From contig CAWAFQ010000005.1 of assembly GCA_963781345.1 (NCBI GenBank), forward strand, positions 248,001 to 312,000: a DNA stretch of 64,000 bases. The letters are read 5' to 3'. The stretch is from JBBRHQ01 sp963781345 (GTDB lineage Bacteria; Actinomycetota; Thermoleophilia; Solirubrobacterales; 70-9). The notes under the pieces were generated by a model. It was given only the letters and a program-made list of their open reading frames with translations. It was not told the origin of the DNA and did not search any database. Below, piece after piece: positions 8,131-16,593 of this stretch. The position numbers and the translations under genes were made by a program. Position 1 is the first letter of the stretch, and each line of letters opens with the position of its first letter.

Positions 8131-8826
8131 TCAGCGCAGCGTGCGGCTGGCCGAATCCGGCTTGCCGAAGGGAACAGAGCCCTTGACCGCGACGGCGGCC
8201 GAGGTCAGCCCCTTGAGAGCCTTTCGGCCTGAGGAGGTCAGGGACAGCGTCAGCGTGCGGCTGGCGCCCGCGGAGAGCGTCAGGCCGGTCTTGGTGCCCA
8301 GCAGCTTGCCGCCCTTACGCGCCTCGAGGGAGACCCCGGCGCTCTGGGTCGGGGCCTTCACCTTGACCGATAGCTTGCCCGAGCTGCGCACCTTGTCCAG
8401 CGCCTGGGAGGGAAGCGTGACGTCGATCTTCGGCCGGGCCACCGGCGTGCCCTTGTTGTCGCTCACGACGTAGGTGGCACTCAGCTCGTGGATCGTGCAA
8501 TAGAACTTGTAGCTGCCGCCGGACAGGTACTTGAGCCCGGCGATGTCGCTCGTCTTGCCCTCTCCGATCGTCTTCGAGCGGAAGAGCGGCTTGCCGTCGG
8601 GGCCCTTGAGCTTTGCGGTGACATTGTGCGAGGTGCCTGAGCCAACCGGGTTGATGAAGTTGGCGCTCTCACCCTGGTCGGAGAAATAGGTGCTCTTGCT
8701 GTAGTTGCAGCAGACCACGTTGGCGGTGACGTCCTCGCCGGCCCAGGCGACACCCGCGCCGAGCGCGACGATCGCCGCGGTCGCCGCGACCAGCCCGAGG
8801 GCCCGGATTCTCTTGGTCCCTGCCAT
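8131..8826 (-). CDS. Secreted plastocyanin-like protein with C-terminal Ig-like region
   Basis: The 231-residue product has a signal peptide (RALGLVAATAAIVALGAGVAWA). A cupredoxin domain follows (residues about 28-125) with copper-site residues His in GSGTSHNVTAKL and Cys and His in SYKFYCTIHELSATYVV. No Met stands in the axial position after the His. An extra Cys-Cys pair (VVCCNYSKS) lies near the N-terminus of the domain. The rest (PKIDVTLPSQALDKV to SSGRKALKGLTSA) is a beta-rich module with TLTLSLTSSG strands, common at the end of cell-surface actinobacterial proteins. Its stop is 96 nt from the membrane-protein gene once the duplication is excluded. A role in extracellular electron transfer is an inference. 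Confidence 0.75.
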   Translation of the reverse strand: MAGTKRIRALGLVAATAAIVALGAGVAWAGEDVTANVVCCNYSKSTYFSDQGESANFINPVGSGTSHNVTAKLKGPDGKPLFRSKTIGEGKTSDIAGLKYLSGGSYKFYCTIHELSATYVVSDNKGTPVARPKIDVTLPSQALDKVRSSGKLSVKVKAPTQSAGVSLEARKGGKLLGTKTGLTLSAGASRTLTLSLTSSGRKALKGLTSAAVAVKGSVPFGKPDSASRTLR

Positions 8827-8875
8827 CTGACGAAATGTAACTCGGGCGGGAGGCGATTGTTTCGGTCGCCGCCGG

Positions 8876-9484
8876 TCAGCCACCGGCCCTTCCGAGGCGC
8901 TCGCCGACGTAATCCCAGTTGACGACGTTCCAGAAGGCGTCGATGTAGTCGGGGCGCCTGTTCTGGTACTTGAGGTAGTAGGCGTGCTCCCAGACGTCGC
9001 AACCGAGAAGCGGCGTCGAGGCGTCGGAGACCGGTGAGTCCTGGTTGGCCGTGGAGACGACCGCGAGACCGGAGCCATCGTGCACGAGCCAGGCCCAGCC
9101 GGAGCCGAACTGGCCGATGCCGGCCGCCTTGAACTCGTCCTTGAAAGCGTCGAAGGAGCCGAACTTCTCGCCGATCGCCGCTCCGATCGCAGCCCCCGGC
9201 TCACCGCCGCCGTCGGGCGAGAGCATCTGCCAGAAGAGCGAGTGGTTGTAGTGGCCGCCGGCGTTGTTGCGGACAGGGCCCTGCTTGTCGGCTGGTAGCG
9301 CCGAGAGGTCGCGCAGAACGTCCTCGACGTCAGCGTCTGCCCACTCGGTGCCCTCGAGGGCGGCGTTGGCCTTGTCCACATAGGCCTGGTGGTGCTTGTC
9401 GTGATGGACCCTCATCGTCGCCTCGTCGATGTGGGGCTCGAGCGCGTTGTAGTCGTAGGGAAGGTCGGGAACCGAGAAAGCCAT
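8876..9484 (-). CDS. sodA: Superoxide dismutase, Mn/Fe family (Mn-type pattern)
   Basis: The 202-residue protein converts superoxide to O2 and H2O2. Metal ligands are visible: His in MRVHHDKHHQAY, His in NNAGGHYNHSLFW, and Asp and His in LLGCDVWEHAYYLKYQN. The GGHYNH context (Gly rather than Gln before the second ligand) and the late Gln in STANQDSPVSD match the manganese type, though metal choice cannot be fixed from sequence alone. There is no signal peptide, so it is cytosolic. The upstream 236-nt gap contains a direct and inverted repeat (9603-9658) that could be regulatory. The ATG is preceded by a GGAGACC-type Shine-Dalgarno. Confidence 0.95.
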   Translation of the reverse strand: MAFSVPDLPYDYNALEPHIDEATMRVHHDKHHQAYVDKANAALEGTEWADADVEDVLRDLSALPADKQGPVRNNAGGHYNHSLFWQMLSPDGGGEPGAAIGAAIGEKFGSFDAFKDEFKAAGIGQFGSGWAWLVHDGSGLAVVSTANQDSPVSDASTPLLGCDVWEHAYYLKYQNRRPDYIDAFWNVVNWDYVGERLGRAGG

Positions 9485-9602
9485 GTTCGGGGTCTCCTTC
9501 GTGTCGAAAGTGGTTGGTTGGAGCCTAGCGAGAGGCGACGGGCGCTCCGGGCGGGAGACTAGAGGCTTGATCTGGGTTGGCGACGTGAGCGTGGCGTCAG
9601 AT

Positions 9603-9658
9603 GACTGAACGGATTCGACTGAACGGATTCGGTCGCCATAACGACCGATTCCGTTCAG
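9603..9658. repeat. Direct plus inverted repeat between sodA and fabI
   Basis: A 14-nt direct repeat (GACTGAACGGATTC at 9603 and 9617) runs into an inverted repeat of 17-nt arms (9619-9635 and 9642-9658, one mismatch, 6-nt loop). It lies 119 nt upstream of the sodA start and 62 nt beyond the fabI stop. It could end the fab operon transcript, although there is no U-tract on either strand, or serve as an operator for sodA. Confidence 0.7.
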
Positions 9659-9720
9659 CGAGCGCTGGCGAGCGCCGAACTCCCATCAGGGCGATTCGCC
9701 GCGCGCCCAGTCTTCATCGT

Positions 9721-10524
9721 TCAGGGCGCGACCGCGCCGACCGCGTGGAAGCCGCCGTCGACGTGGATGATCTCGCCGCTGATCCCGCGCCCGAGGTCGG
9801 AGAGCAGGAAGATCGCGGCGTCGGCGACCGGCGCCGGGTCCTCGGGATCCCACCCCAGCGGCGCCGCCCGGCCCCACTCCTGCGTGAGCCCGCTGAATCC
9901 CTCGATCCCGCTCGCCGCCGCGGTCGCCAGAGGCCCCGCGGAGAGCAGGTTGACCCTGACCCCGCACGGGCCCAGCTCCTTCGCCAGATAGCGCGAGACC
10001 GACTCCAGCGCCGCCTTCGAGACCCCCATCCAGTCGTAGGAGGGCCAGGCGAGCGAGGCGTCGAAGTCGAGCCCGACGATGCTGGTGCCGGCGGTCGCCA
10101 CTCCGTTCTCGGGGGAGTCGCGCCGCATCAGGTCGAGCAGCGCGGTGCCGAGGGCCTTGAGCGAGAAGGCCGATGTCTCGAACGCCGACTTCGCGCTCTC
10201 GCGCGGGGCGCTCAGGAAGTTGCCGCCGAGGGCATCCGGGGGCGCGAAGGCGACCGCGTGCACGGCGCCGTCAACCCCACCCCAGCGCTCCCTCAGATCG
10301 GAGGCGAGCGCCTCGAAGTCCTCATCGCTGTTGACGTCGAGCTCGAGCACGTCGGGTGTCTGTGGCAGGCCCCTTGCGGCGCGCTCGGTGATCCGCCGCA
10401 CTCGCCCGAAGCTCGTCAGCACGACCTCGGCGCCCTGCTGCTGGGCGCGCTCGGCGATCGCGTAGGCGATGCTGCGGCGATTGATCACGCCGGTGACGAG
10501 GATCCGCTTTCCCTCGAGGATCAG
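9721..10524 (-). CDS. fabI: Enoyl-[acyl-carrier-protein] reductase (NADH), FabI type
   Basis: This atypical short-chain dehydrogenase (about 267 residues) performs the last reduction of each fatty-acid elongation cycle. It shows the FabI dinucleotide motif GKRILVTGVINRRSIAYAIA and the catalytic Tyr-x6-Lys in SYDWMGVSKAALE. The sequence runs to VRVNLLSAGPLATAAASGI and ends GEIIHVDGGFHAVGA, as in other FabI proteins. Alignment with the family start (M-x-L-x-GK-R-I-L-V) suggests the CTG at 10524, inside a CTGA overlap with the upstream hydratase stop. A TTG at 10590 would add an unlikely Arg/Gly-rich extension. It is the last gene of the fab operon. Confidence 0.88.
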   Translation of the reverse strand: MILEGKRILVTGVINRRSIAYAIAERAQQQGAEVVLTSFGRVRRITERAARGLPQTPDVLELDVNSDEDFEALASDLRERWGGVDGAVHAVAFAPPDALGGNFLSAPRESAKSAFETSAFSLKALGTALLDLMRRDSPENGVATAGTSIVGLDFDASLAWPSYDWMGVSKAALESVSRYLAKELGPCGVRVNLLSAGPLATAAASGIEGFSGLTQEWGRAAPLGWDPEDPAPVADAAIFLLSDLGRGISGEIIHVDGGFHAVGAVAP

Positions 10525-11024
10525 AGGTAGACCTCCTCGGCCTTCGCGGCCGCGCCAGCCTCGGCCTCGGTGACCTCGCCCCGCCTCCAAAGGACCGTGA
10601 TCCTCGCCCTCACCGTCAGCTCGCCCTCCTGGTTGACCACCTTCCAGAGGAAGGTGACGAGGCCGAGGTCATCGGCGATCGGCTTTGCCTGCTCGAGGCG
10701 TCCCTCGACGTGGATCGTGTCGCCGATCCGGACAGGGCGCTTGAAGGCGACGCCGTCGATGCCGCGCAGAGCAACGACGCGCTCGGGGTCGATCGGCACC
10801 AGGCCGAGGGCGTAGGAGAGGACCAGCATCCCGTGGGCGACGCGACCGCCGAACTGGCTGCGGGCGGCCCACTCGGCGTCGGCGTGCTGGGGATGCCAGT
10901 CGCCGGTCAGAGCCGAGAAGGAGACGAGATCGGACTCGGTGATCGTGCGCCCGGTGGTCTCGAATGAGGCTCCGGTCTCGAGCGAGTCGAAATCCTTCGA
11001 AAAGGGCGAGGGGGGCCCGCTCAT
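10521..11024 (-). CDS. MaoC-like (hot-dog) dehydratase/hydratase
   Basis: The 167-residue product is a single hot-dog domain of the MaoC/R-specific enoyl hydratase class. The hydratase-2-type motif is visible: FSALTGDWHPQHADAEWAA with the catalytic Asp-x4-His, then FGGRVAHGMLVLSYALGL. In this operon there is no FabZ or FabA, so it is a candidate for the 3-hydroxyacyl-ACP dehydratase step, similar in concept to the Had dehydratases of mycobacteria (inference). The last 20 residues are an Ala/Glu-rich tail. The start overlaps the carboxyltransferase stop (ATGA-type), and the stop overlaps the FabI start. Confidence 0.8.
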   Translation of the reverse strand: MSGPPSPFSKDFDSLETGASFETTGRTITESDLVSFSALTGDWHPQHADAEWAARSQFGGRVAHGMLVLSYALGLVPIDPERVVALRGIDGVAFKRPVRIGDTIHVEGRLEQAKPIADDLGLVTFLWKVVNQEGELTVRARITVLWRRGEVTEAEAGAAAKAEEVYL

Positions 11025-12442
11025 CTGCCGGAGTCTCGCCAGGCGAGCGCTCCGGCGAGGCGGGCGCGGGTCTCGATCGGGTCGATGACCTCGTCGACGT
11101 AGCCGCTCGCTGCCGCGGCCTCGGCGCTGAGGTGCTCCTCGGCGTAGGCGGCGGCGAGAAACTCGCGGGCGTCTGGGCCCTCGGCCTCGAGGTGGCGGCG
11201 GTGGACGATGTCGACGGCCTGCTTCGCGGCCATGATCCCGATCTCGGCCCCGGGCCAGGCGAAGACGGCGTCGGCACCGAGGTCGCGCGAGTTCATCGTG
11301 ATCACGGCGCCGCCGTAGGCCTTGCGCAGGACGACCGTCAGCTTCGGCACGGTGGCACCGGCGAATGCCCGCAGCAGCGACGCGCCCTGGCGGATCACGC
11401 CCGCGGACTCCTGGCGGCGGCCCGGCATGAAACCCGGGGTGTCGACGAGGACGACAAGCGGCAGGCCGAAGCGCTCGCAGCGCTCGATGAAGGTCGCCGC
11501 CTTCTCCGCCGCGGCGGCGTCGATGACGCCGGCGATCCGGCGCGGCTGGTTGGCGATCAGGCCGACCGGCCGGCCGTCGATCCGGCAGAGCGCGGTGACC
11601 ATGTTCGGTGCCCAGCGCGGAGAGACCTCGAGCAGGCGGGCGTCGTCGACTATCTCCGCGGCGACGTCGCGCACGTCGTAGACCTTTCGTGAGGCCGCGG
11701 GAACCGGCGCCGAGGGGTCTCCCGTGGGTGCGGCGCCGGGGGCGATCGGCAGCGAATCGCCGAGCCGCGAGGGCAGCATCCCGAGCAGCTCGCGAACCAG
11801 GACCGCGGCGTCCGCCTCGGTCGAGACCGAGAACTGGGCGACGCCGTTCTTCCCGTGCACCCGGGGGCCGCCGAGGTCCTCCATCGAGACCTCCTCGCCG
11901 AGCGCGGCCCGAACGACCCCCGGGCCGGTGAGGAACATCCTCCCCTCTCCGGTCATGACGACGAAGTCGGTCAGCGCCGGCGAGTAGGCACCGCCGCCGG
12001 CCGAGACCCCGGAGACGACCGAGACCTGGGGGACGAGGCGCGAGAGCTCGACGCTGCGGCGGAAGATTCGCCCGTAGCCCGCGAGCGCCGCGTGGCCCTC
12101 CTGCAGGCGTGCGCCTCCGGACTCGACGAACCCGACCACCGGCGCTCCCGCCCGCTGCGCCAGCTCCATCACCCGCACGATCGAGTCGGCGTGGGCCTCG
12201 CCGAGGCTCCCGCCGAGATAGGCGGGGTCCTCGGAATAGCAGAAGATCGGCCGGCCGCCGACCCGCGCGGCACCGGCGAGAACGCCGTCGTCGGGACGGG
12301 CGCGATCACCGACCCGGGTCGAGATCACCCCGGTCCTGATCAGCTCCAGCGACCCGGGGTCGGCGAGGTGCTCGAGCCGGCGCAGGGGGCTCTCCGCCTG
12401 CGTGCGGCTCGAGCCGGTGGGCCTGGGGACGGTGACGCTCAT
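11021..12442 (-). CDS. Acyl-CoA carboxylase carboxyltransferase (beta) subunit
   Basis: The 473-residue single chain contains both carboxyltransferase halves. The N-half has FVESGGARLQEGHAALAGYG and the oxyanion region VSGVSAGGGAYSPALTDF. The C-half has LVDTPGFMPGRRQESAGVI, LRKAYGGAVITMNSRDLGA and FAWPGAEIGIMAAKQAVD. Together they transfer CO2 from biotin to acetyl- or propionyl-CoA. Its place inside the fab operon suggests malonyl-CoA supply, that is, the AccD role. No biotin carboxylase/carrier gene is in the window, so it must pair with a subunit made elsewhere. The start overlaps the fabF stop by 4 nt (ATGA). Whether it prefers acetyl- or propionyl-CoA cannot be told from sequence alone. 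Confidence 0.9.
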   Translation of the reverse strand: MSVTVPRPTGSSRTQAESPLRRLEHLADPGSLELIRTGVISTRVGDRARPDDGVLAGAARVGGRPIFCYSEDPAYLGGSLGEAHADSIVRVMELAQRAGAPVVGFVESGGARLQEGHAALAGYGRIFRRSVELSRLVPQVSVVSGVSAGGGAYSPALTDFVVMTGEGRMFLTGPGVVRAALGEEVSMEDLGGPRVHGKNGVAQFSVSTEADAAVLVRELLGMLPSRLGDSLPIAPGAAPTGDPSAPVPAASRKVYDVRDVAAEIVDDARLLEVSPRWAPNMVTALCRIDGRPVGLIANQPRRIAGVIDAAAAEKAATFIERCERFGLPLVVLVDTPGFMPGRRQESAGVIRQGASLLRAFAGATVPKLTVVLRKAYGGAVITMNSRDLGADAVFAWPGAEIGIMAAKQAVDIVHRRHLEAEGPDAREFLAAAYAEEHLSAEAAAASGYVDEVIDPIETRARLAGALAWRDSGR

Positions 12443-13641
12443 GGGCCCTCCAGGACGAGCACCGCGTTGTGGCCGCCGAAGCCGAAGGAGTTCGACATCC
12501 CGATCGCCGGGTTGCCGTTGGTGCTGGCCAGGGGCTTGGAGACGTTGGGTACGTAGTCGAGGTCGAGGCCCTCGTCGGGATGCTCGTAGTTGATCGTCGG
12601 TGGCGCAACCCGGTCGCGCAGCGCCAGGATCGTCGCGATCGCCTCGACCGCGCCGGCGGCCCCGAGCAGGTGGCCGACCGTGGACTTGGTCGAGCTGATC
12701 GGCAGCCGCATGGCGTCTTCGCCGAGGGCAGCCTTCAGCGCCTCGGTCTCGGCCCGGTCGTTGAGCTGGGTCGAGGTGCCGTGGGCGTTGACGTAGTCGA
12801 GGTCGGCGGGGGTCAGCCCAGCGTCGGCCAGGGCCAGCTCCATCGCCCGGCGGGCGCCACGGCCCGAGGGCTCCGGGGCGGTGATGTGGAAGGCGTCGGA
12901 GGTGGCGGCGTAGCCGAGGATGCGCCCGAGGATGCGGGCACCGCGCTCGTTTGCGATCTCCTCGGCCTCGAGCACCAGGACCCCGGCGGCCTCGCCCATG
13001 ACGAAGCCGTCGCGGAGCTTGTCGAAGGGGCGGGATATCCCGGTTGGGGAGGTCGCCTCCATCTTCGCGAAGGCGGCGCTGGCGAGCTCGGTGAGGGCCG
13101 ACTCGGTGCCCCCGGCGACGCAGGCGTCGGCGTCACCGTGAGCGACCATCCTCGTCGCGGTGCCGACGGCGTGTGCCCCCGATGCGCAGGCGGAGACGGT
13201 GCCGAAAGACGGGCCCTGGAGGCCGTAGCGCATCGAGATCACGCCCGAGGGGGCGTTGGCCATCATCAGCGGCACCGCCAGCGCGGAGACCTTCTCTGGG
13301 CCGCGCTCGCGAAGGACATCGTGCTCGGACTCGATCGTGTTCATTCCTCCGATGCCGGTGCCGATGATGCAACCGATCCGCTCGCCTGCGTAGGGCATCT
13401 CATCGCCCCATCCCGCCTGCGACGTCGCCTCACCGGCGGCGGTCAGCGCCAGCTGCGTGGCGCGGTCGGAGCGGCGGGTCTCCTTCACGCTCAGGTGGTC
13501 GCGCGGCTCGAACTCGTCGGCGCGGCCGAAGCCCTCGGAGATGCCGGAGACCCCGGCGCTCCAGCGCTCGTGCAGGGTCTCGGCGCCGACGCCAAGCGGC
13601 GTCACCGCACCGACCCCGGTGATGACGACCCCGCGGCTCAC
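12439..13641 (-). CDS. fabF: 3-oxoacyl-[ACP] synthase II (KAS II)
   Basis: The 400-residue protein condenses malonyl-ACP with acyl-ACP. The thiolase-fold catalytic triad is visible: Cys in TVSACASGAHAVG, His in VNAHGTSTQLND and His in KSTVGHLLGAAGA. The start MSRGVVITGVGAVTPLGVG and the ending MSNSFGFGGHNAVLVLEG match the family, and the length is normal. The start overlaps the acpP stop and its stop overlaps the carboxyltransferase start (both ATGA-type), which fits strict co-translation in the fatty-acid operon. Confidence 0.96.
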   Translation of the reverse strand: MSRGVVITGVGAVTPLGVGAETLHERWSAGVSGISEGFGRADEFEPRDHLSVKETRRSDRATQLALTAAGEATSQAGWGDEMPYAGERIGCIIGTGIGGMNTIESEHDVLRERGPEKVSALAVPLMMANAPSGVISMRYGLQGPSFGTVSACASGAHAVGTATRMVAHGDADACVAGGTESALTELASAAFAKMEATSPTGISRPFDKLRDGFVMGEAAGVLVLEAEEIANERGARILGRILGYAATSDAFHITAPEPSGRGARRAMELALADAGLTPADLDYVNAHGTSTQLNDRAETEALKAALGEDAMRLPISSTKSTVGHLLGAAGAVEAIATILALRDRVAPPTINYEHPDEGLDLDYVPNVSKPLASTNGNPAIGMSNSFGFGGHNAVLVLEGP

Positions 13642-13886
13642 GGCAGGCGTGACACCACCAGGTCGACCGCCTGGCCGACTGTCTTGATCCCCTCGACGTC
13701 CTCGCCCTTGAGCTCGACGCCGTACTCGTCCTCGACGACCTGTGCAAGCTCGACGATGTCGAGCGAGTCGATGTCGATCGCCTCGAACTCGGCGTCGAGG
13801 GTGATCTGGGCGGGATCGGCGCCGAACTCCTCGAGGGCCGCGAAGACCCTCTTCTGCACCGCTTCCCTGGTCACTGTCTCAGCCAT
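13638..13886 (-). CDS. acpP: Acyl carrier protein
   Basis: The 82-residue acidic helical protein carries growing acyl chains on a phosphopantetheine arm. The attachment Ser is in IDIDSLDIVEL (the usual DSL motif). The ATG at 13886 follows GGAAG with good spacing; a TTG one codon earlier is less likely. Its position between fabG and fabF, with a 4-nt overlap into fabF, is typical of type II fatty-acid synthesis operons. Confidence 0.96.
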   Translation of the reverse strand: MAETVTREAVQKRVFAALEEFGADPAQITLDAEFEAIDIDSLDIVELAQVVEDEYGVELKGEDVEGIKTVGQAVDLVVSRLP

Positions 13887-13905
13887 CAATGCTTCCTTTC
13901 GGTTT

Positions 13906-14650
13906 TCATGCGGTCATCCCGCCATCCACTGTCAGGGTTACTCCGGTCACGTAGGCGGCCCCCGGAGAGGCCAGAAAGCGCGCGCAGGCGGCGACCTCCT
14001 CGGTCGTGCCCGGCCGCCCAGCCGGGATCCGCTCGAGCAGCTCGGGGCCGAGGATCCCCTCGGTCAGCTCGGTCTCCACGAACCCGGGTGCGATCGCGTT
14101 GACGGTCACCGAGCGCTTCGCCACCTCAGAGGCGACGGTCTTGGTGAGGCCGATCAACCCGGCCTTCGATGCAGCGTAGTTCGCCTGGCCCGGGTTCGCC
14201 TGCGGACCGACGATCGAGGCGACGTTGATGACCCTGCCGAAGCGGGCTCGGATCATCGGGCGAAGCGCCCGCCGGGTCGTCCTGAATGCGGCGGAGAGGT
14301 TGGTCTCGATGACCCGGTCCCAGGACTCGTCGTCGATCATCGGCGAGAGCGCGTCGGCGCGGGTGCCGGCGTTGTTGACGAGGACCATCACCGGGCCGTG
14401 GGATTCCTCGAGCGCGGAGAAGAGGCCGTCGATGGCCTCGACGTCGGTGACGTCGGCCTGGATCGCCGTCGCGGTTCCGCCGGCATCGGAGATCGCGGTC
14501 GCGGTCGACTCGGCACCGTCGCGGTCGGCGCGGTAGTTGACGCCGACCGCCCAGCCGTCGGCGCGCGAGGCCGCGGGCTATCGCCGCGCCGATCCCGCGC
14601 GAGGCGCCGGTGACGAGCGCGCTGCCGGCCGCGGTGTTCTCCGGGGCCAT
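13906..14650 (-). CDS. fabG: 3-oxoacyl-[ACP] reductase (one frameshift in this sequence)
   Basis: This short-chain dehydrogenase reduces the 3-keto group with NADPH. The N-terminal part (from ATG 14650) has the dinucleotide motif SALVTGASRGIGAAIA. After one extra base near 14575 the frame changes to the part with VLVNNAGTRADALS, the Ser in NVASIVGPQANPGQ, the catalytic YAASKAGL (Tyr-x3-Lys) and the end GVTLTVDGGMTA. Removing one base gives 247 residues, normal for FabG, so I treat it as an intact gene with a sequence error. Its ATG overlaps the expected fabH stop (TGATG). Confidence 0.9.
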
Positions 14651-15653
14651 CAGGGCGCCCCCCAGGTCGAGCAGGCCGGCGCCCCAGGAGAATCCGCCGC
14701 CGAAGGCGCTGAAGAGAACGATGTCGCCGTCGCTGAGGCGCCCGGCCGCCTCGGCCTCGGCGAGGGCGATCGGGATCGTGGCGGCGGAGGTATTGCCGAA
14801 GCGGCTGATCGTCTCGACGACGCGATCGCCCGGCAGGCCGAGCTTCTCGCCGACCGCGGCGAGGATGCGGGCGTTGGCCTGGTGGTAGACGAAGAGGTCG
14901 ACGTCGTCGATGCCGATGCCGCCGCGGTCGAGGACCTCTGTCGTGCACTCGCAGAGGCGGCGAACCGCCTCGCGGAAGGTGTCGTGACCCTTCATCACGA
15001 TCGTCTGCTCGGCATGCGTCGCCTTCACATAGCCGTCGTCGTCGGCGTCTGCTCCGAGGACGATCGGGCCGATCGAGCCGCCGCCCTTCGATGGCACCAG
15101 CAGCACCGCGCCGGCGCCGTCGGCGAAGATCGCCGCCGTGCCGCGGTCGGCGGAGTCGGTGAAGCGGCTCATCACCTCAGAGCCGATAACCAGGACCTTC
15201 TCGGCGCGGCCGGCCTCGATCTGCCCGGTGCCGAGCGCCATCGCCGACATGAAGCCGTTGCAGGCGGCGCCGATGTCCATCGCCCCCGCGTTGACGGCGC
15301 CGAGGCGGCCGGCGACGACCGGGCGCCGCGTTGGGGGTGAGGTCGTCGGCGGCGCTGGTGCCGACTAGGACGAGGTCGAGCTCGGCGGGCTCGACCCCGG
15401 CGCGCTCGAGCACCTTGCGCCCGGCGTCGACGGCGAGCGAGACCACCGTCTCTCCCTCGCTGACGATATGGCGCTCGCGGACCCCGGTGCGGGTGACGAT
15501 CCACTCCTCGGTGACCCCGATCCGATCGGCGACCTCTGCGTTCGGGACCACACGCACGGGGACGCTCTTGGCGACGGCGGCGACGGCGACGGTGCGGACC
15601 GGCTGGCCGATGCCCGGCGCCGGCTGAACCTTGGTGGCGGCGGTGCTAGGCAC
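14650..15653 (-). CDS. fabH: 3-oxoacyl-[ACP] synthase III (two frameshifts in this sequence)
   Basis: KAS III starts fatty-acid synthesis from acyl-CoA and malonyl-ACP. Motifs are VTEEWIVTRTGVRERHI near the N-terminus, the active-site Cys in MDIGAACNGFMSAM, His in FVYHQANARILA and Asn in SRFGNTSAATIPIA, ending FGGGFSWGAGLL. One extra base near 15327 splits the gene. A second lies in the six-G run at 14658-14663: as written there is no stop and the frame runs into fabG; with five Gs it ends at TGA 14652-14650, overlapping the fabG ATG. The repaired length of about 333 residues is normal. The start GTG at 15653 overlaps the end of fabD. Confidence 0.88.
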
Positions 15654-16519
15654 CGGCCATCACCTCCCCCACCGGGGCGGTCGCCTCGACCCCCTCGAGG
15701 GTGCGGCGGACGAGGCGGCTGAGCACCTTGCCGGGACCGGTCTCGACGAAACGGGTCGCACCCATCTCCTGCAGTCCCAGCATCACGTCGAGCCAGCGAA
15801 CCTGGTCGGTGAGCGAGCGGGCGAGCTCGGTGCGCGGGTCGGTGAAGGGGCGGCCGGTTACGCAGGAGAAGACGGGCACGCTCGGCTCGGCGAAGTCGAC
15901 CTCGGCGAGAACGGCGCGGAACTCGCGCGCGGCCGGCTCCATCTCCGGCGAGTGGAATGCGCCCTTGACGGCGAGCGGCATCACCCGCAGCCCGTGCTTG
16001 CGGAGGTCCTCCTCGGCGGTGGCGAGAGCGGCGACCCTCCCGGAGAGGACGACCTGGGTGGGCGAGTTGTCGTTGGCGACGGATCAGGTCGTGGGCGGTG
16101 GCGACCTCCTCGACGGCCTCGCGCGGCTGACCGAGGACAGCGACCATGCCGCCATCTCCGGCGGCCTCGGCGGCCTCCTGCATGAGGCGCCCGCGCTCGG
16201 CGATCAGGCGGACTCCGTCGGCGGCGGAGAGGCTCTCGGCGGCGACCAGAGCGCCGATCTCGCCGAGCGAGTGGCCGCCCATCGCCAGCGGATCGGTGTC
16301 GTCGGCGATCGCCTTCCAGCCGGCGATCGCAGCGCAGAAGATGGCCGGCTGGGTGTAGCGGGTCCCGTCCTCGATCCGCTCGAAGGGGTCGGCGCCCGCA
16401 GCGTCGCGCGCAAGCGTCAGCAACTCGGGCCAGAAGACCTCGACGGTGCGTCGCATATCGGCGGTCTGGCTTCCCTGGCCGGGGAAGAGGACCGCGTCAC
16501 TCGGCTGGGCGGAACTCAT
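15646..16519 (-). CDS. fabD: Malonyl-CoA:ACP transacylase (one frameshift in this sequence)
   Basis: This enzyme moves malonyl from CoA to ACP. The N-terminal part from ATG 16519 has AVLFPGQGSQTADM and the nucleophile Ser in MGGHSLGEIGALVAAE. After an extra base near 16080 the other frame carries the catalytic His in KGAFHSPEMEPAAREF, VFSCVTGRPF and FVETGPGKVLSRLV. Removing one base gives 290 residues, normal for the family. It is the first gene of the fab operon. A terminator-like stem at 16573-16593 separates it from the two-component genes upstream. Confidence 0.9.
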
Positions 16520-16572
16520 CGCTGGCGAACATAGCCCCGCCGTAGGCTGGCGAGTACGCGCGCCGGGCACGA

Positions 16573-16593
16573 GACCCCCCAGATGGGGGGGTC
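16573..16593 (-). terminator. GC stem-loop at the end of the response-regulator gene
   Basis: GACCCCCC and GGGGGGGTC pair with a small loop directly over the response-regulator stop codon. There is no U-tract, so this is a terminator-like stem rather than a classical intrinsic terminator. It lies between the two-component genes and fabD. Confidence 0.55.

Noticed and set aside
12469..14613. Long plus-strand open frame of over 700 codons
   Set aside because: It is antisense to fabF, acpP and fabG, whose motifs are clear; the frame is a GC-rich shadow with Arg/Gly/Asp-rich composition.
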